Assembly (NCBI GenBank): GCA_022563115.1
Contig: JADFNY010000018.1
Location: forward strand, 1 to 17,346
Length of the DNA stretch: 17,346 nt
Source: Acidobacteriota bacterium
GTDB lineage: Bacteria > Acidobacteriota > UBA890
Direction: 5' to 3'
Positions 5,676-13,916 of the stretch are shown in pieces. The first letter of the stretch is position 1. Every line of letters begins with the position of its first letter. A model generated the notes under the pieces. It was not told the DNA's origin, searched no databases, and saw only the letters and a program-made list of their open reading frames with translations. Both the position numbers and the translations under genes were made by a program.

Positions 5676-7625
5676 ATGATCTCCGTATCCGGCCTCACCA
5701 AATCCTTCGGCAGCCAGACCCTGTTCGCCGACGTCGCGTTTCGGCTTAACGTCGGCGAGCGCTATGGGCTGGTGGGTGCCAATGGCTCCGGCAAGACGAC
5801 GTTGATGAACATTCTCGCCGGTGAGGAGGAATCCAACGGCGGTGCGGTGTCGGTCGCCAAGCGACTCAAGCTCGGTGTGCTGCGGCAGGATCAGTTCATC
5901 TACGAGGACGAGGAGATCCTCGGCGTCGCCATGATGGGCAACCAGGAGCTGTGGGACGCGATGGTCGCCAAAGAGGTCCTGCTCGAGGGCGCCGAGGAGG
6001 AATTCGATGCCGATCGCTACTCCGAGCTCGAGGAGATCGTGCAGCGTCATGATGGCTACGCGGCCGAGGCTCGCGCCGCGGAAATCCTCGAAGGGCTCGG
6101 TTTGCCCACCGAGGTCCACCGGCAGCCACTTTCGACGCTCTCTGGTGGCTTCAGGTTGCGCGTCTTGCTCGCCCAGGTGCTCGCCGGTTCGCCGGACATC
6201 CTGTTGCTCGACGAGCCGACCAACCACCTCGACATCCTGTCGATCCGCTGGCTCGAAAAGTTCCTGCAGGAGTTCGCCGGTCCCGCTCTGGTGATCTCGC
6301 ACGACCATCGCTTCCTCGACAACGTTTGCACCCGCATCCTCGACATCGACTACCAGACGGTGACGCTGTACACGGGTAACTACAGCCGTTTCGTCGACGC
6401 CAAGGTGGCCAACCGCGAGCGCCGCGAGAAGGAGATCCGCAAGCGCGAGAAGGAGATCGCGCACCACCAGAAATTCGTCGATCGTTTCCGCGCCAAGGCC
6501 TCGAAGGCGCGCCAGGCGCAGAGCAAGGTGCGGATGATCGAAAAAAAGGCGGAGGATCTCGAGGAGTTGCCGCAGAGCTCGCGTCGTTACCCGAGCTTTC
6601 GGTTCGAGCAGCGGCGCCCCAGTGGTCGCGACGTTCTCACCATCGAGGGGATACAGAAGGCGTTCGGCGACAACGAAGTGTTGCACGGTGTCGACTTGAG
6701 GGTGCGGCGCGGCGACCGCATCGCCATCATGGGACCCAACGGTATCGGCAAGTCGACGTTGCTCAAGATCGTCATCGGCGAGCTCGATGCCGATGATGGC
6801 GAGGTCGAGTGGGGGTACGAAACCCATCCCGGGTACTTTGCCCAGGACCACAGGGACCATTTCGATTCGCCCCAGCAGACCGCCGAAGCGTGGATCTGGG
6901 ACATCTGCTCGGGAGAATCGATCGGCTTCGTTCGCAACCAGCTCGGCCGCGTCTTGTTTTCCGGTGACGAAGCCAAGAAGAAGCTAGCGGCCCTATCCGG
7001 CGGCGAGGCCACGCGGCTCGTGTTCTGCCGGTTGGCGATCCAAAAGCCGAACGTTCTGGTGCTCGACGAGCCCACCAACCATCTCGACCTCGAGGCGATC
7101 GAGGCGCTCGTGGTGGGCTTGAAGAGCTACGACGGCACCTTGCTCTTCGTTTCCCACGACCGCTGGTTCGTCTCCGAGCTCGCCACCCGGATCGTCGAGA
7201 TCAAGCCCGGCGAGATTCTCGACTATCAGGGTACCTACGAGGAGTACGTTCATTACTGTGGTGATGATCACCTCGACGCCGACACCGTCGTCCTCAAGGC
7301 GCGCCGAGAGAAGCGGCAAGCGAAGAAGGCGGCGCGGGAAACCGGCGCCGCCACTGAAGCGGGGCCGGGCGGCAAGAAGGTCGCGTCGAAGAACCAGATC
7401 CGCGAGGCTCGCATCCAACGCGACGCCATCCTCGCCAAGATCGAGGTCGCCGAGGACCGAATTGGCGAGATCAACGAGATCTTCTGCGATCCCGGCTACT
7501 TCGGAAAGAGCTCGCCCGACGCGGTGCGAGCCCTCGAAGGCGAACAGAACGAGCTGCGCACCGACGTCGAGCACCTCAGCACCGAGTGGGAGAAGGCCGA
7601 GGAGGAGCTCGCGGCGCTCGCCTAA
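5676..7625 (+). CDS. ybiT: ABC-F family ATPase, YbiT-like, with a C-terminal extension
   Basis: 649 residues, soluble, with no membrane segments. First ATPase: Walker A GANGSGKT (34-41), signature LSGGF (155-159), Walker B DILLLDEPT (174-182), switch His209. An Arg/Lys-rich helical linker (about 242-300) is the ABC-F hallmark that reaches toward tRNA in the ribosomal E site. Second ATPase: Walker A GPNGIGKS (353-360), signature LSGGE (440-444), Walker B NVLVLDEPT (459-467), His494. Segments such as RYGLVGANGSGK, LRQDQF and MGNQELW are close to my recall of E. coli YbiT (about 530 residues). The extra ~120 C-terminal residues are charged and probably coiled-coil, as in Uup. Role: translation factor acting on the ribosome, not a transporter. 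The start fits the family N-terminus, yet no Shine-Dalgarno precedes it; the bases before ATG read GCCTCC. Confidence 0.9.
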   Translation: MISVSGLTKSFGSQTLFADVAFRLNVGERYGLVGANGSGKTTLMNILAGEEESNGGAVSVAKRLKLGVLRQDQFIYEDEEILGVAMMGNQELWDAMVAKEVLLEGAEEEFDADRYSELEEIVQRHDGYAAEARAAEILEGLGLPTEVHRQPLSTLSGGFRLRVLLAQVLAGSPDILLLDEPTNHLDILSIRWLEKFLQEFAGPALVISHDHRFLDNVCTRILDIDYQTVTLYTGNYSRFVDAKVANRERREKEIRKREKEIAHHQKFVDRFRAKASKARQAQSKVRMIEKKAEDLEELPQSSRRYPSFRFEQRRPSGRDVLTIEGIQKAFGDNEVLHGVDLRVRRGDRIAIMGPNGIGKSTLLKIVIGELDADDGEVEWGYETHPGYFAQDHRDHFDSPQQTAEAWIWDICSGESIGFVRNQLGRVLFSGDEAKKKLAALSGGEATRLVFCRLAIQKPNVLVLDEPTNHLDLEAIEALVVGLKSYDGTLLFVSHDRWFVSELATRIVEIKPGEILDYQGTYEEYVHYCGDDHLDADTVVLKARREKRQAKKAARETGAATEAGPGGKKVASKNQIREARIQRDAILAKIEVAEDRIGEINEIFCDPGYFGKSSPDAVRALEGEQNELRTDVEHLSTEWEKAEEELAALA

Positions 7626-7653
7626 CAGGGTGCTGAAGAACTCCCGGGGGTGC
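7622..7653 (-). repeat. Dispersed intergenic repeat, copy B
   Basis: Read on the minus strand it begins GCACCCCCGGGAG and ends CAGCACCCTGTTAG, 27 of 32 identical to copy A (1384-1415). It starts inside the ABC-F stop codon (TAA, 7623-7625) and lies in the gap between convergent genes. No strong hairpin terminator is seen in this gap (7626-7740). Confidence 0.7.
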
Positions 7654-7740
7654 CGCGCATGGGTCTTGTGGGGCAGCGGAGCGCCGACAGCCGACAGCCG
7701 TTGACCCGTGGCCCCGCTGCTGTTCCCCGCGCCGGGTCGA

Positions 7741-10428
7741 TCAGCGCTGCAGCGGTACCACCAGGATGGTCTGCGGCTCCCCATAGCCGATGAACGCATC
7801 CCCACCTCGGACGCCGATCGTCGCGGTATAGGGCCCCGTTTCGACGAGCGCTCCCTGGCGCCCTCTTCCCCCGCGGTTGCCGCGGTCGCCGCCACCTCCG
7901 GCGGGCGCCGCGGGCGGCTCCCGGCGTAGGTTCCAGGTAACGCGCTGCACACCGGCGGCGTCGGGCAGGTCGAGGTATCGTACGTGGTCGCCGTTGGCGT
8001 CGGTGATCATGATCACCAGATCCGGTTGCGCCGCCACCGTCTCGTTCAAGTGGTAGGTCAAGGTGGCGCCGAAGGGCGGGTTGGGTTGTGTCTGATCACC
8101 CCACACGGAGCGCACCTGGTCGAGCTCGGCGAACATCGGCGTCGGGCGCAACGGAAACAGCCGCGCCGGCCCGGCAAGCGTTTCTTCGTCGACCTCGCGC
8201 AGCGCCGAGTAGTCGTCGAGGATGTAGACCCCGCGTCCGAAAGTGCCGACGACGAGATCGTTCCACCGGCGCTGGATGTGCAGGTCGCGCGCCTGGATCT
8301 TGGGAATCCCGCCGCGCAACTCGACCCAGTGGACGCCGCCGTCGACGGTGAAATAGACGCCGAACTCCGTGCCGACGAACAGCAGGTCGCCGTCGACGTG
8401 ATCCTGAACCACCGACCAGGCGCCGGAGCGTGACGGCAGGTCGCCGGTGATGTTCACCCAGGTGCGGCCGCGATCGTCGCTGCGCATCACCCAGGGCCGG
8501 AAGTCGCCGTTCTGCCAGTTGTTGAACGTGGCGAAGACGACGTCTGCGTCGCGCACCGAGGCGAACGCGTCGGTCACGTAGCTGCGGTCCGGCAGGCCGG
8601 GGATGCTCTCGAGGCGGGTCCAATTCTCGCCGCCGTCCTCGGAGATATGGAACAGGCCGTCGTCGCTCCCGGTGTACAGCAGGCCCTCGACCAGAGGCGA
8701 CTCGTCGAGTGCCGTGATGACGCTCATGGTGGTCGTGAACAGGTGCAGTCCGACCGCATCTTCGTCCCACACCTTGCCCATGATCGGCAGCTCGCTGCGG
8801 TCGAGGTTGCGGGTCAGATCGTCGCTCACCGGCACCCAGTTGTCGCCCCGGTCGTCGCTCCGATAGAGGCGGTGGCCGGCGTAGTAGATCCGTCCCGGCG
8901 CGTGCACGCTCACCAGTAGGGGGCTGTCCCAGTGCCAGCGCCCGCGTTCCTGGTTGTCGTCTCGGCCGCCACCCTGGTTGTCGCCCCGGTCGCCGGTAGG
9001 CCGGATGCTGACGCTTTGCCCACTCCTCATGTCGAGCCGGTTGAGGGCGCCGTTCTGCGACTGGGCGTAGACGATCTCGGCGTCGTAGGGGTCGAAGTAG
9101 GCCTGGAAACCGTCGCCGCCGCCGACCCGGTACCAATCGCTGGTGCGAATGCCGACGGAATTCAGGGTGCGCGACGGGCCGCAGATCGTGCCGTTGTCCT
9201 GGGCGCCGCCGCAGACCCGGTAGAAGGGGCGCTTTTCGTCGGTGCTTACCCGATAGAACTGCGACAGCGGCAGGTTGGTGAAGTGTCTCCAGGTATCGCC
9301 GCCATCGTAGGTCTCGTAGAGGCCCCCGTCGTTGCCGATCCACATGTGCTGCGGATCGCCCTCATCGAAGACGATCTCGTGGTGATCGACGTGCATGTCG
9401 AACGGCATGCGCTCCCACGTCGCGCCCTTGTCGGTGGTGCGCATGATCGGCGACTCGATGTTCCAGACGGTATCGGGACGGTGCGGGTCGACGAAGATCT
9501 CGCCGTAGTACTGAGGATCACCGCCCGAGTAGTCGCTCATGCGGGTCCACGAGTCGCCGCTGTTCTCCGAGAGAAAGAAGCCTCCGGCGTCGCCGCGGGC
9601 GACGACCAGCGTGTAGACGCGGTCGGGGTTGCGCGCATCGACGCCCAACGCGATACGCCCCTTCTCGACCTCGGGCAGGCCGTTCTCGATGCGCTCCCAG
9701 GAGACGCCGGCGTCGGTGCTTCGGAAGATTCCGGCCTCCGGGCCGCCGGCGATTGTCATCGCGTTGCGGCGACGCCGTTGGTACGCGGCGGCGTAGATCA
9801 CGTCGGGCTCGCCGGGTTTGAAGGCCGCGTCGGTGATGCCGGTATCGTCGCTGACGTGCAAAACGCGCTCCCAGGTCCGGCCTCCGTCGTTGGTCTTGAA
9901 CAGGCCTCGGTCACCGCCGGCGTTCCACAGCGGGCCGGGCGCCGCCACGTAGACGACGTCGGAGTCGCGCGGGTCGATCAGAATCCTCTGGATCTTCTGC
10001 GAGTCAGCCAAACCGACCTGCCTCCAGGTAGCTCCCGCATCGGTCGACTTGTACACGCCGTTGCCCCACGAGGTGCTGCGATTGTGGGTGTTCTCGCCGC
10101 TGCCTAGCCAAACGACATTCGAATCGCGAGGGTCCACCACCACGGTGCCGAGCGAGTAGGAAGGGTACTCGTCGAAGATCGGCGTCCAGGTGTTGCCCCG
10201 GTTGACCGTCTTCCACAGGCCGCTAGAGCCCACCGTCAGGTACCAGACGTTGGGGTCGTTGGGATCGATTTCGAGGTCGGAGATGCGCCCCGTGGTCAGG
10301 CTCGGACCGATGCTGCGGAACTCGAGGCCGCGAAAGACCTCCATCGTCAGACGGTCGGCCGACTGCGCGTACAGCGTCGTGGCGGCGAGCAACAACATGA
10401 CCGAGACAAGTAGGGTGGTGACTTTCAT
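7741..10428 (-). CDS. Large secreted BNR/Asp-box (VPS10/sortilin-like) beta-propeller protein
   Basis: 895 residues. The start at 10428 gives a signal peptide (MKVTTLLVSVMLLLAATTLYAQ); the frame stays open upstream, but that sequence is low-complexity and uncharacteristic. The ribosome site is weak (GAGAAAACG before ATG). The N-terminus FRSIGPSLTTGRISDLEIDP and GLWKTVNRGNTW, GNGVYKSTDAGATW match the widespread family annotated VPS10 or sialidase/BNR-like. I count eleven Asp-box motifs (S/T-x-D-x-G-x-T-W type), for example TNDGGRTWERV, SENSGDSWTRM, TYDGGDTWRHF, SDDRGDNWVPV, SEDGGENWTRL and TVDGGVHWVEL, consistent with two fused propellers. After GRGVYILDDYS a short beta domain (PNPPFGATLTYHL, VTWNLRREPP) ends the protein. 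Compared with the usual 1000-1100 residues the C-terminus is shortened and carries a Gly/Arg-rich insert. Catalysis is unproven in this family. Confidence 0.88.
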   Translation of the reverse strand: MKVTTLLVSVMLLLAATTLYAQSADRLTMEVFRGLEFRSIGPSLTTGRISDLEIDPNDPNVWYLTVGSSGLWKTVNRGNTWTPIFDEYPSYSLGTVVVDPRDSNVVWLGSGENTHNRSTSWGNGVYKSTDAGATWRQVGLADSQKIQRILIDPRDSDVVYVAAPGPLWNAGGDRGLFKTNDGGRTWERVLHVSDDTGITDAAFKPGEPDVIYAAAYQRRRRNAMTIAGGPEAGIFRSTDAGVSWERIENGLPEVEKGRIALGVDARNPDRVYTLVVARGDAGGFFLSENSGDSWTRMSDYSGGDPQYYGEIFVDPHRPDTVWNIESPIMRTTDKGATWERMPFDMHVDHHEIVFDEGDPQHMWIGNDGGLYETYDGGDTWRHFTNLPLSQFYRVSTDEKRPFYRVCGGAQDNGTICGPSRTLNSVGIRTSDWYRVGGGDGFQAYFDPYDAEIVYAQSQNGALNRLDMRSGQSVSIRPTGDRGDNQGGGRDDNQERGRWHWDSPLLVSVHAPGRIYYAGHRLYRSDDRGDNWVPVSDDLTRNLDRSELPIMGKVWDEDAVGLHLFTTTMSVITALDESPLVEGLLYTGSDDGLFHISEDGGENWTRLESIPGLPDRSYVTDAFASVRDADVVFATFNNWQNGDFRPWVMRSDDRGRTWVNITGDLPSRSGAWSVVQDHVDGDLLFVGTEFGVYFTVDGGVHWVELRGGIPKIQARDLHIQRRWNDLVVGTFGRGVYILDDYSALREVDEETLAGPARLFPLRPTPMFAELDQVRSVWGDQTQPNPPFGATLTYHLNETVAAQPDLVIMITDANGDHVRYLDLPDAAGVQRVTWNLRREPPAAPAGGGGDRGNRGGRGRQGALVETGPYTATIGVRGGDAFIGYGEPQTILVVPLQR

Positions 10429-10513
10429 CGTTTTCTCGACACTGGGGATGGGTTCGGAGCGCCCCGAACCTGCCGTATCCGGTGGCTTCGCGCAACCGAC
10501 GCGGGGGTACGCT

Positions 10514-10546
10514 GGTGCTGAAAGCCTCACCGGGCTCTTCAGCGCC
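10514..10546. promoter_or_regulatory. Imperfect hairpin in the divergent gap
   Basis: GGTGCTGAA (10514-10522) pairs with TTCAGCGCC (10538-10546), with one G-T wobble, and AGCC (10523-10526) with GGCT (10533-10536). It lies in the 198-bp gap between the BNR gene and the patatin gene; its arms resemble the TGCTGAA core of the dispersed repeat. Function unknown; it may be an operator or a leader structure for either gene. Confidence 0.3.
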
Positions 10547-10626
10547 GCGCTGGTCTCGGGCGGTATGCTCGGCGGCTGGAACGCCGTATTTCTAACCGAG
10601 TATTGATCGACAACGGGAGCAATTAG

Positions 10627-12870
10627 ATGGGACATCTTGGTGCAGGCGGTGGTCGGAGGCTGGCGGGAAGGTGGCTCGTCACTGTGTTGTTGGTCGTCGG
10701 GTTCGTGGTTCAACCTACGGCTGCCTCGACGGCCGGCGGCGACGGGGAAGAGGGTGGCAAGGGGCAGGCGCGGCCGAAGATCGGCCTGGTGCTCTCCGGC
10801 GGCGGCGCCGGCGGGCTCGCCCACGTCGGCGTTCTGCGCTGGTTGGAGGAACATCGGGTTCCGGTCGACGTGATCGTCGGCACCAGCATGGGCGGCTTGG
10901 TCGCGGGAATCTACGCATCCGGGGCCGATTCGGCCGCCATGGCCGATTTCCTGGAGACCATCTCGTGGCCCGAGGTCCTGGGCGGCGGAGCACCCTACGC
11001 GCTCAAGTCGTTTCGTCGCAAGGAAGACGCTCGCCAGGCCCCGGCGACGTTCGAACTCGGTCTGCGCAACGGTTTCAGCCTCCCCCCCGGCATCGACGCC
11101 GGCCACCATGTCGGCTTGGTGCTCGATCGCATCGCGTTTCCGTACTCGGGAATCGACTCGTTCGACCGCCTGCCGACTCCGTTTGCCTGTGTGGCGGTCG
11201 ACCTTCGCAGCGGCGCCGAAATCGTTTTCCGTTCGGGGTCACTGGCGGAGGCGCTGCGGGCGACGATGTCGTATCCGGGATGGTTCGCTCCCGTTCGCTC
11301 GGGTGACCGCGTGTTGATCGACGGCGGGGCTCTCAACAACCTGCCCACCGACGTTGCGCTACAGATGGGCGCCGATGTGGTGATCGCGGTCGACCTCGGC
11401 ATGAAGGTCTCGCAGGAAACGCCGTTCGACAGCGTGTTGGGCGTCATGAACCGTACGTTGACCCTCATGATGCGGGTGAACAGCGACCGCAACGCGGCGC
11501 TCGCCGACGTGCTGATCGCACCCGACGTCTCAGGGTTCGGTTTCGTCGAGTTCGACCGCTCCGACGAACTTGTCGCGGTCGGCTATGAGGCCGCTGCGGT
11601 GCTCGAGGAACGCCTCGTCCGTTACGTCGTCGACGACACCGCCTGGCGCCGGCACCTCGCGGCCCGCGCCGAGCGGCGCAAGTTCTTCCACTCCGTCCCT
11701 CAATTCATCGAGATCGAAGGAACGATCGATCCCGACGGGCGCGCGGTGGATGCCGCCTTGGAGCATCACCTCAGCCAAGAGCTCGACCCCGACCACCTCG
11801 ACGACGACCTCACCCGGGTTGCCGGCTGGGGCCGCTACGACGTCGCCGGCTACGAGCAGAGGTTCCATGGCGAGGCCACCGGCGTCGGTATCGACGTCCA
11901 CGCCAAGACCTACGGCCCCCCGTTCGTGCGGCCGATTCTCGACCTGCGGGGCAGCCGGTTCGGCGAGGCTCTGATCGCGTTCGGTGGACGGTTCACGTTC
12001 TATGACGTAGCCGGGGTGAATTCGGAATGGCGCACCGACGTGACCTACGGGCAGAGGACCGAGGTCACGACCGAGCTGTTTGTTCCGCTCGAGCACGAGG
12101 GATTGTTCGTCGCTCCGCGCGCCATCGTCGGACAGCAGACCCAGTTCCTGTATGAGGCCGGCGAGGCAGTCGCCCAGTACGAGGTCGAACGCCTCGGCGG
12201 CGGCGCTGATATCGGCTACCTGTTCGGGCCGCGCAGCCAGCTAAGGTTCGGTTTCGACCTCGAGTACCAGCGGGCGGCGGTCAAAGTGGGCGATCCGCTG
12301 TTGGACGCGGCCGAGGGGATGGCCGGCTCGGTTCGAGCCGAGTGGTTGTTCGACGGCACCAACAGCCCCCTGATACCGACCCGCGGCGTGCGCTTTGGCA
12401 CCGAGGTCTCCTGGGTGTTCGAGAACCCCGAGGCCACCGCGGACGTCTACCAGGCCGACCTCAGCGTGCTGGCGGCGGGTCCCCTCGGGGCTCGGTTCAC
12501 GATGCTCGGCTCGGTGGCGGGAGGGACCAGCTTCAACACCACCGCACCGCCGCTGAGGCAGTTCCTGCTCGGTGGTCCCCTTCGACTCGGGGCGCTGGGG
12601 AGCGACGAGCTGCGCGGCAGCAACTTCTTTTTCGGCCGCGTCGGCGTGCTCTGGGCGCTGGCCGACGAGAACAGGCTGTCGTTTTTCGGCAAGTTCTGGC
12701 TCGCTGCCTTTTACGAGGTCGGGGACGCGTTCGAGGACAAAACACGCCCCTTCCACGACGTCACCTTCGGCCTCGCCGGCGAAACCATCATGGGGGCGGT
12801 TTTCGTGGGCGGCGCGATCGGCGAGAATCGCAACGCGGGTTTCTTTTTCGCCGTCGGAAGGGTCTTCTAG
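10627..12870 (+). CDS. PlpD-like patatin phospholipase with POTRA and outer-membrane barrel (type Vd autotransporter)
   Basis: 747 residues, close to Pseudomonas PlpD (about 728). ATG at 10627, GGGAG (10615-10619) 7 nt upstream. Signal peptide to about residue 33. Patatin domain (about 50-345): KIGLVLSGGGAGGLAHVG (51-68), nucleophile Ser87 in GTSMGG, catalytic Asp232 in LIDGGALNN, and MSYPGWFAPV. The POTRA-like segment is about 350-435 (FFHSVPQFIEIEGTIDPDGR, then LDPDHLDDDL and WGRYDVAGY). The C-terminal ~300 residues alternate aromatic and polar residues as in a 16-strand barrel and end in Phe (FFAVGRVF), a typical BAM signal. The family exposes a lipase at the cell surface. Oddity: the oxyanion motif normally reads GGGxRG; here it is GGGAGG, with Gly62 replacing Arg. 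Serine-Asp dyad intact. Divergent from the BNR gene. Confidence 0.9.
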   Translation: MGHLGAGGGRRLAGRWLVTVLLVVGFVVQPTAASTAGGDGEEGGKGQARPKIGLVLSGGGAGGLAHVGVLRWLEEHRVPVDVIVGTSMGGLVAGIYASGADSAAMADFLETISWPEVLGGGAPYALKSFRRKEDARQAPATFELGLRNGFSLPPGIDAGHHVGLVLDRIAFPYSGIDSFDRLPTPFACVAVDLRSGAEIVFRSGSLAEALRATMSYPGWFAPVRSGDRVLIDGGALNNLPTDVALQMGADVVIAVDLGMKVSQETPFDSVLGVMNRTLTLMMRVNSDRNAALADVLIAPDVSGFGFVEFDRSDELVAVGYEAAAVLEERLVRYVVDDTAWRRHLAARAERRKFFHSVPQFIEIEGTIDPDGRAVDAALEHHLSQELDPDHLDDDLTRVAGWGRYDVAGYEQRFHGEATGVGIDVHAKTYGPPFVRPILDLRGSRFGEALIAFGGRFTFYDVAGVNSEWRTDVTYGQRTEVTTELFVPLEHEGLFVAPRAIVGQQTQFLYEAGEAVAQYEVERLGGGADIGYLFGPRSQLRFGFDLEYQRAAVKVGDPLLDAAEGMAGSVRAEWLFDGTNSPLIPTRGVRFGTEVSWVFENPEATADVYQADLSVLAAGPLGARFTMLGSVAGGTSFNTTAPPLRQFLLGGPLRLGALGSDELRGSNFFFGRVGVLWALADENRLSFFGKFWLAAFYEVGDAFEDKTRPFHDVTFGLAGETIMGAVFVGGAIGENRNAGFFFAVGRVF

Positions 12871-12908
12871 ATCGGAAGGTTTTTCCCACCAAGGTGCAGA
12901 GAAACGCG

Positions 12909-12929
12909 CCGGGATCTTTTCAACACCCT
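12909..12929 (+). repeat. Dispersed intergenic repeat, copy C (core only)
   Basis: CCGGGATCTTTTCAACACCC and the next base match the reading of copy B (minus strand of 7622-7653) at 17 of 21 positions. It lies between the patatin gene and the MBL-fold gene, 7 bp before the latter's Shine-Dalgarno. Confidence 0.5.
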
Positions 12930-12946
12930 TGCCCAGGGAGGTATCG

Positions 12947-13846
12947 ATGATCAAACGAACAACCGTCGTGCTCGCCGGCCTCGTCGTTGTGGGCGGCGCC
13001 GTCATGGGCTGTAACGCCGGCACCGACCCGGACGCCGCCGCGGCGCCCCCCGCCGAGGCAGCTACCGCCGCTGCCGTTCAACTTCCGCCGGAGGTCGAGC
13101 GCCTCACCGACAACGTCTACCTGTTCACCAACTCCACCCACCGCTCCTTGTTCGTGGTCACCGACGAGGCGGTGCTGGCCACCGATCCACAAGGCTCGCA
13201 GGCCAACGCCGAGCGCTTTGTCGAAGCGATCGGCGAGATGACCGACGCCCCGATCCGCCAGGTGGTCTACAGCCATCATCACGGCGACCACATCCTCGGC
13301 GGCGAGGCGTTCCCGGCCGACGCCGAGTTCATCGCCCACCGCAACGCCGAGCCATATCTGGTTGGCTCGGAGGCACGCTCGGTAGACCGGTTCGTCGGTG
13401 ACGACGAGACCATTGACGTCGGCGGCCTTCAGGTGCGGCTGATCTACCCGGGACCGTCGGAGACCGACAGCAGCCTCATCATCTTCGTTCCGGAGCGCCG
13501 GGTTGCGTTCATGGTCGATGCCGTCTCCGTCCGCACGCTGCCGTGGCGGACGATGGAGGGGGCCGACCCTCGCGATTGGATCGCCGCCCTCGAACGGTTC
13601 GACGAGCTCGATTTCGACATCCTGGCGCCCGGCCACGGCCCGACCGGTCAAAAGAGCGACGTCCGGGAGAACATCCTCTATCTGCAGACGCTCGTGGCTG
13701 CCGTTCAGGAGCGCATCGACCAGGGGCAGACTCTCGAGGAGATCCAGGACACGCTCGAGCTGCCGGACTACGCCGACTGGGTGCGTTACGACGAGCACTT
13801 CGAGGAAAACATCCAGGGCGTCTACCGCGAACTGGCGGGCGGTTGA
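12947..13846 (+). CDS. Metallo-beta-lactamase-fold lipoprotein
   Basis: 299 residues. ATG at 12947 with GGGAGG (12936-12941) 5 nt upstream; in-frame upstream starts lie inside the patatin gene and are rejected. The signal leads to a lipobox-like VMGC (Cys22), then an Ala-rich linker to about residue 44. The fold follows VERLTDNVYLF, with the zinc motif SHHHGDHILGG (His110, His112, Asp114, His115), Asp191 in FMVDAV, and His230 in LAPGHGPTG. The third zinc His expected in the GPxHTD-type loop is Glu172 here (YPGPSETDSSLI), so the metal site is atypical. The family hydrolyses many substrates (lactams, lactones, thioesters, phosphodiesters); none can be chosen. Probably periplasmic, membrane-anchored, and co-oriented with the NTF2-like gene 70 bp downstream, with which it may share function. 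Confidence 0.87.
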   Translation: MIKRTTVVLAGLVVVGGAVMGCNAGTDPDAAAAPPAEAATAAAVQLPPEVERLTDNVYLFTNSTHRSLFVVTDEAVLATDPQGSQANAERFVEAIGEMTDAPIRQVVYSHHHGDHILGGEAFPADAEFIAHRNAEPYLVGSEARSVDRFVGDDETIDVGGLQVRLIYPGPSETDSSLIIFVPERRVAFMVDAVSVRTLPWRTMEGADPRDWIAALERFDELDFDILAPGHGPTGQKSDVRENILYLQTLVAAVQERIDQGQTLEEIQDTLELPDYADWVRYDEHFEENIQGVYRELAGG

Positions 13847-13870
13847 CGACGCTGCCACTCCGGACATAAC
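13843..13870 (+). promoter_or_regulatory. Candidate promoter for the NTF2-like gene
   Basis: TTGACG (13843-13848, 5/6 to the -35 consensus) and CATAAC (13865-13870, 4/6 to the -10) are 16 bp apart. The -35 overlaps the stop codon of the MBL-fold gene. It would give the downstream gene expression separate from the MBL gene. Confidence 0.4.
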
Positions 13871-13916
13871 GTTTCCCGGGATTCAGCAGCCCTCGACCCT
13901 CACCCCGGAGGTGGCA

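Noticed and set aside
5676..7625. Antibiotic-resistance ABC-F
   Set aside because: Sequence features resemble housekeeping YbiT/Uup-type proteins and I see no resistance-type leader peptide upstream.
8932..10107. A 391-codon plus-strand open frame, with others at 4353-5483 (-), 5490-6860 (-), 14994-16289 (-) and 12241-13023 (-)
   Set aside because: They lie antisense to genes with clear domain motifs, have no ribosome sites or recognisable families, and are rich in Arg/Val/Ala/Gly as expected from GC-rich shadow frames.
12947..13846. True beta-lactamase resistance gene
   Set aside because: The MBL fold is shared by many hydrolases and the zinc site departs from known lactamases at Glu172.
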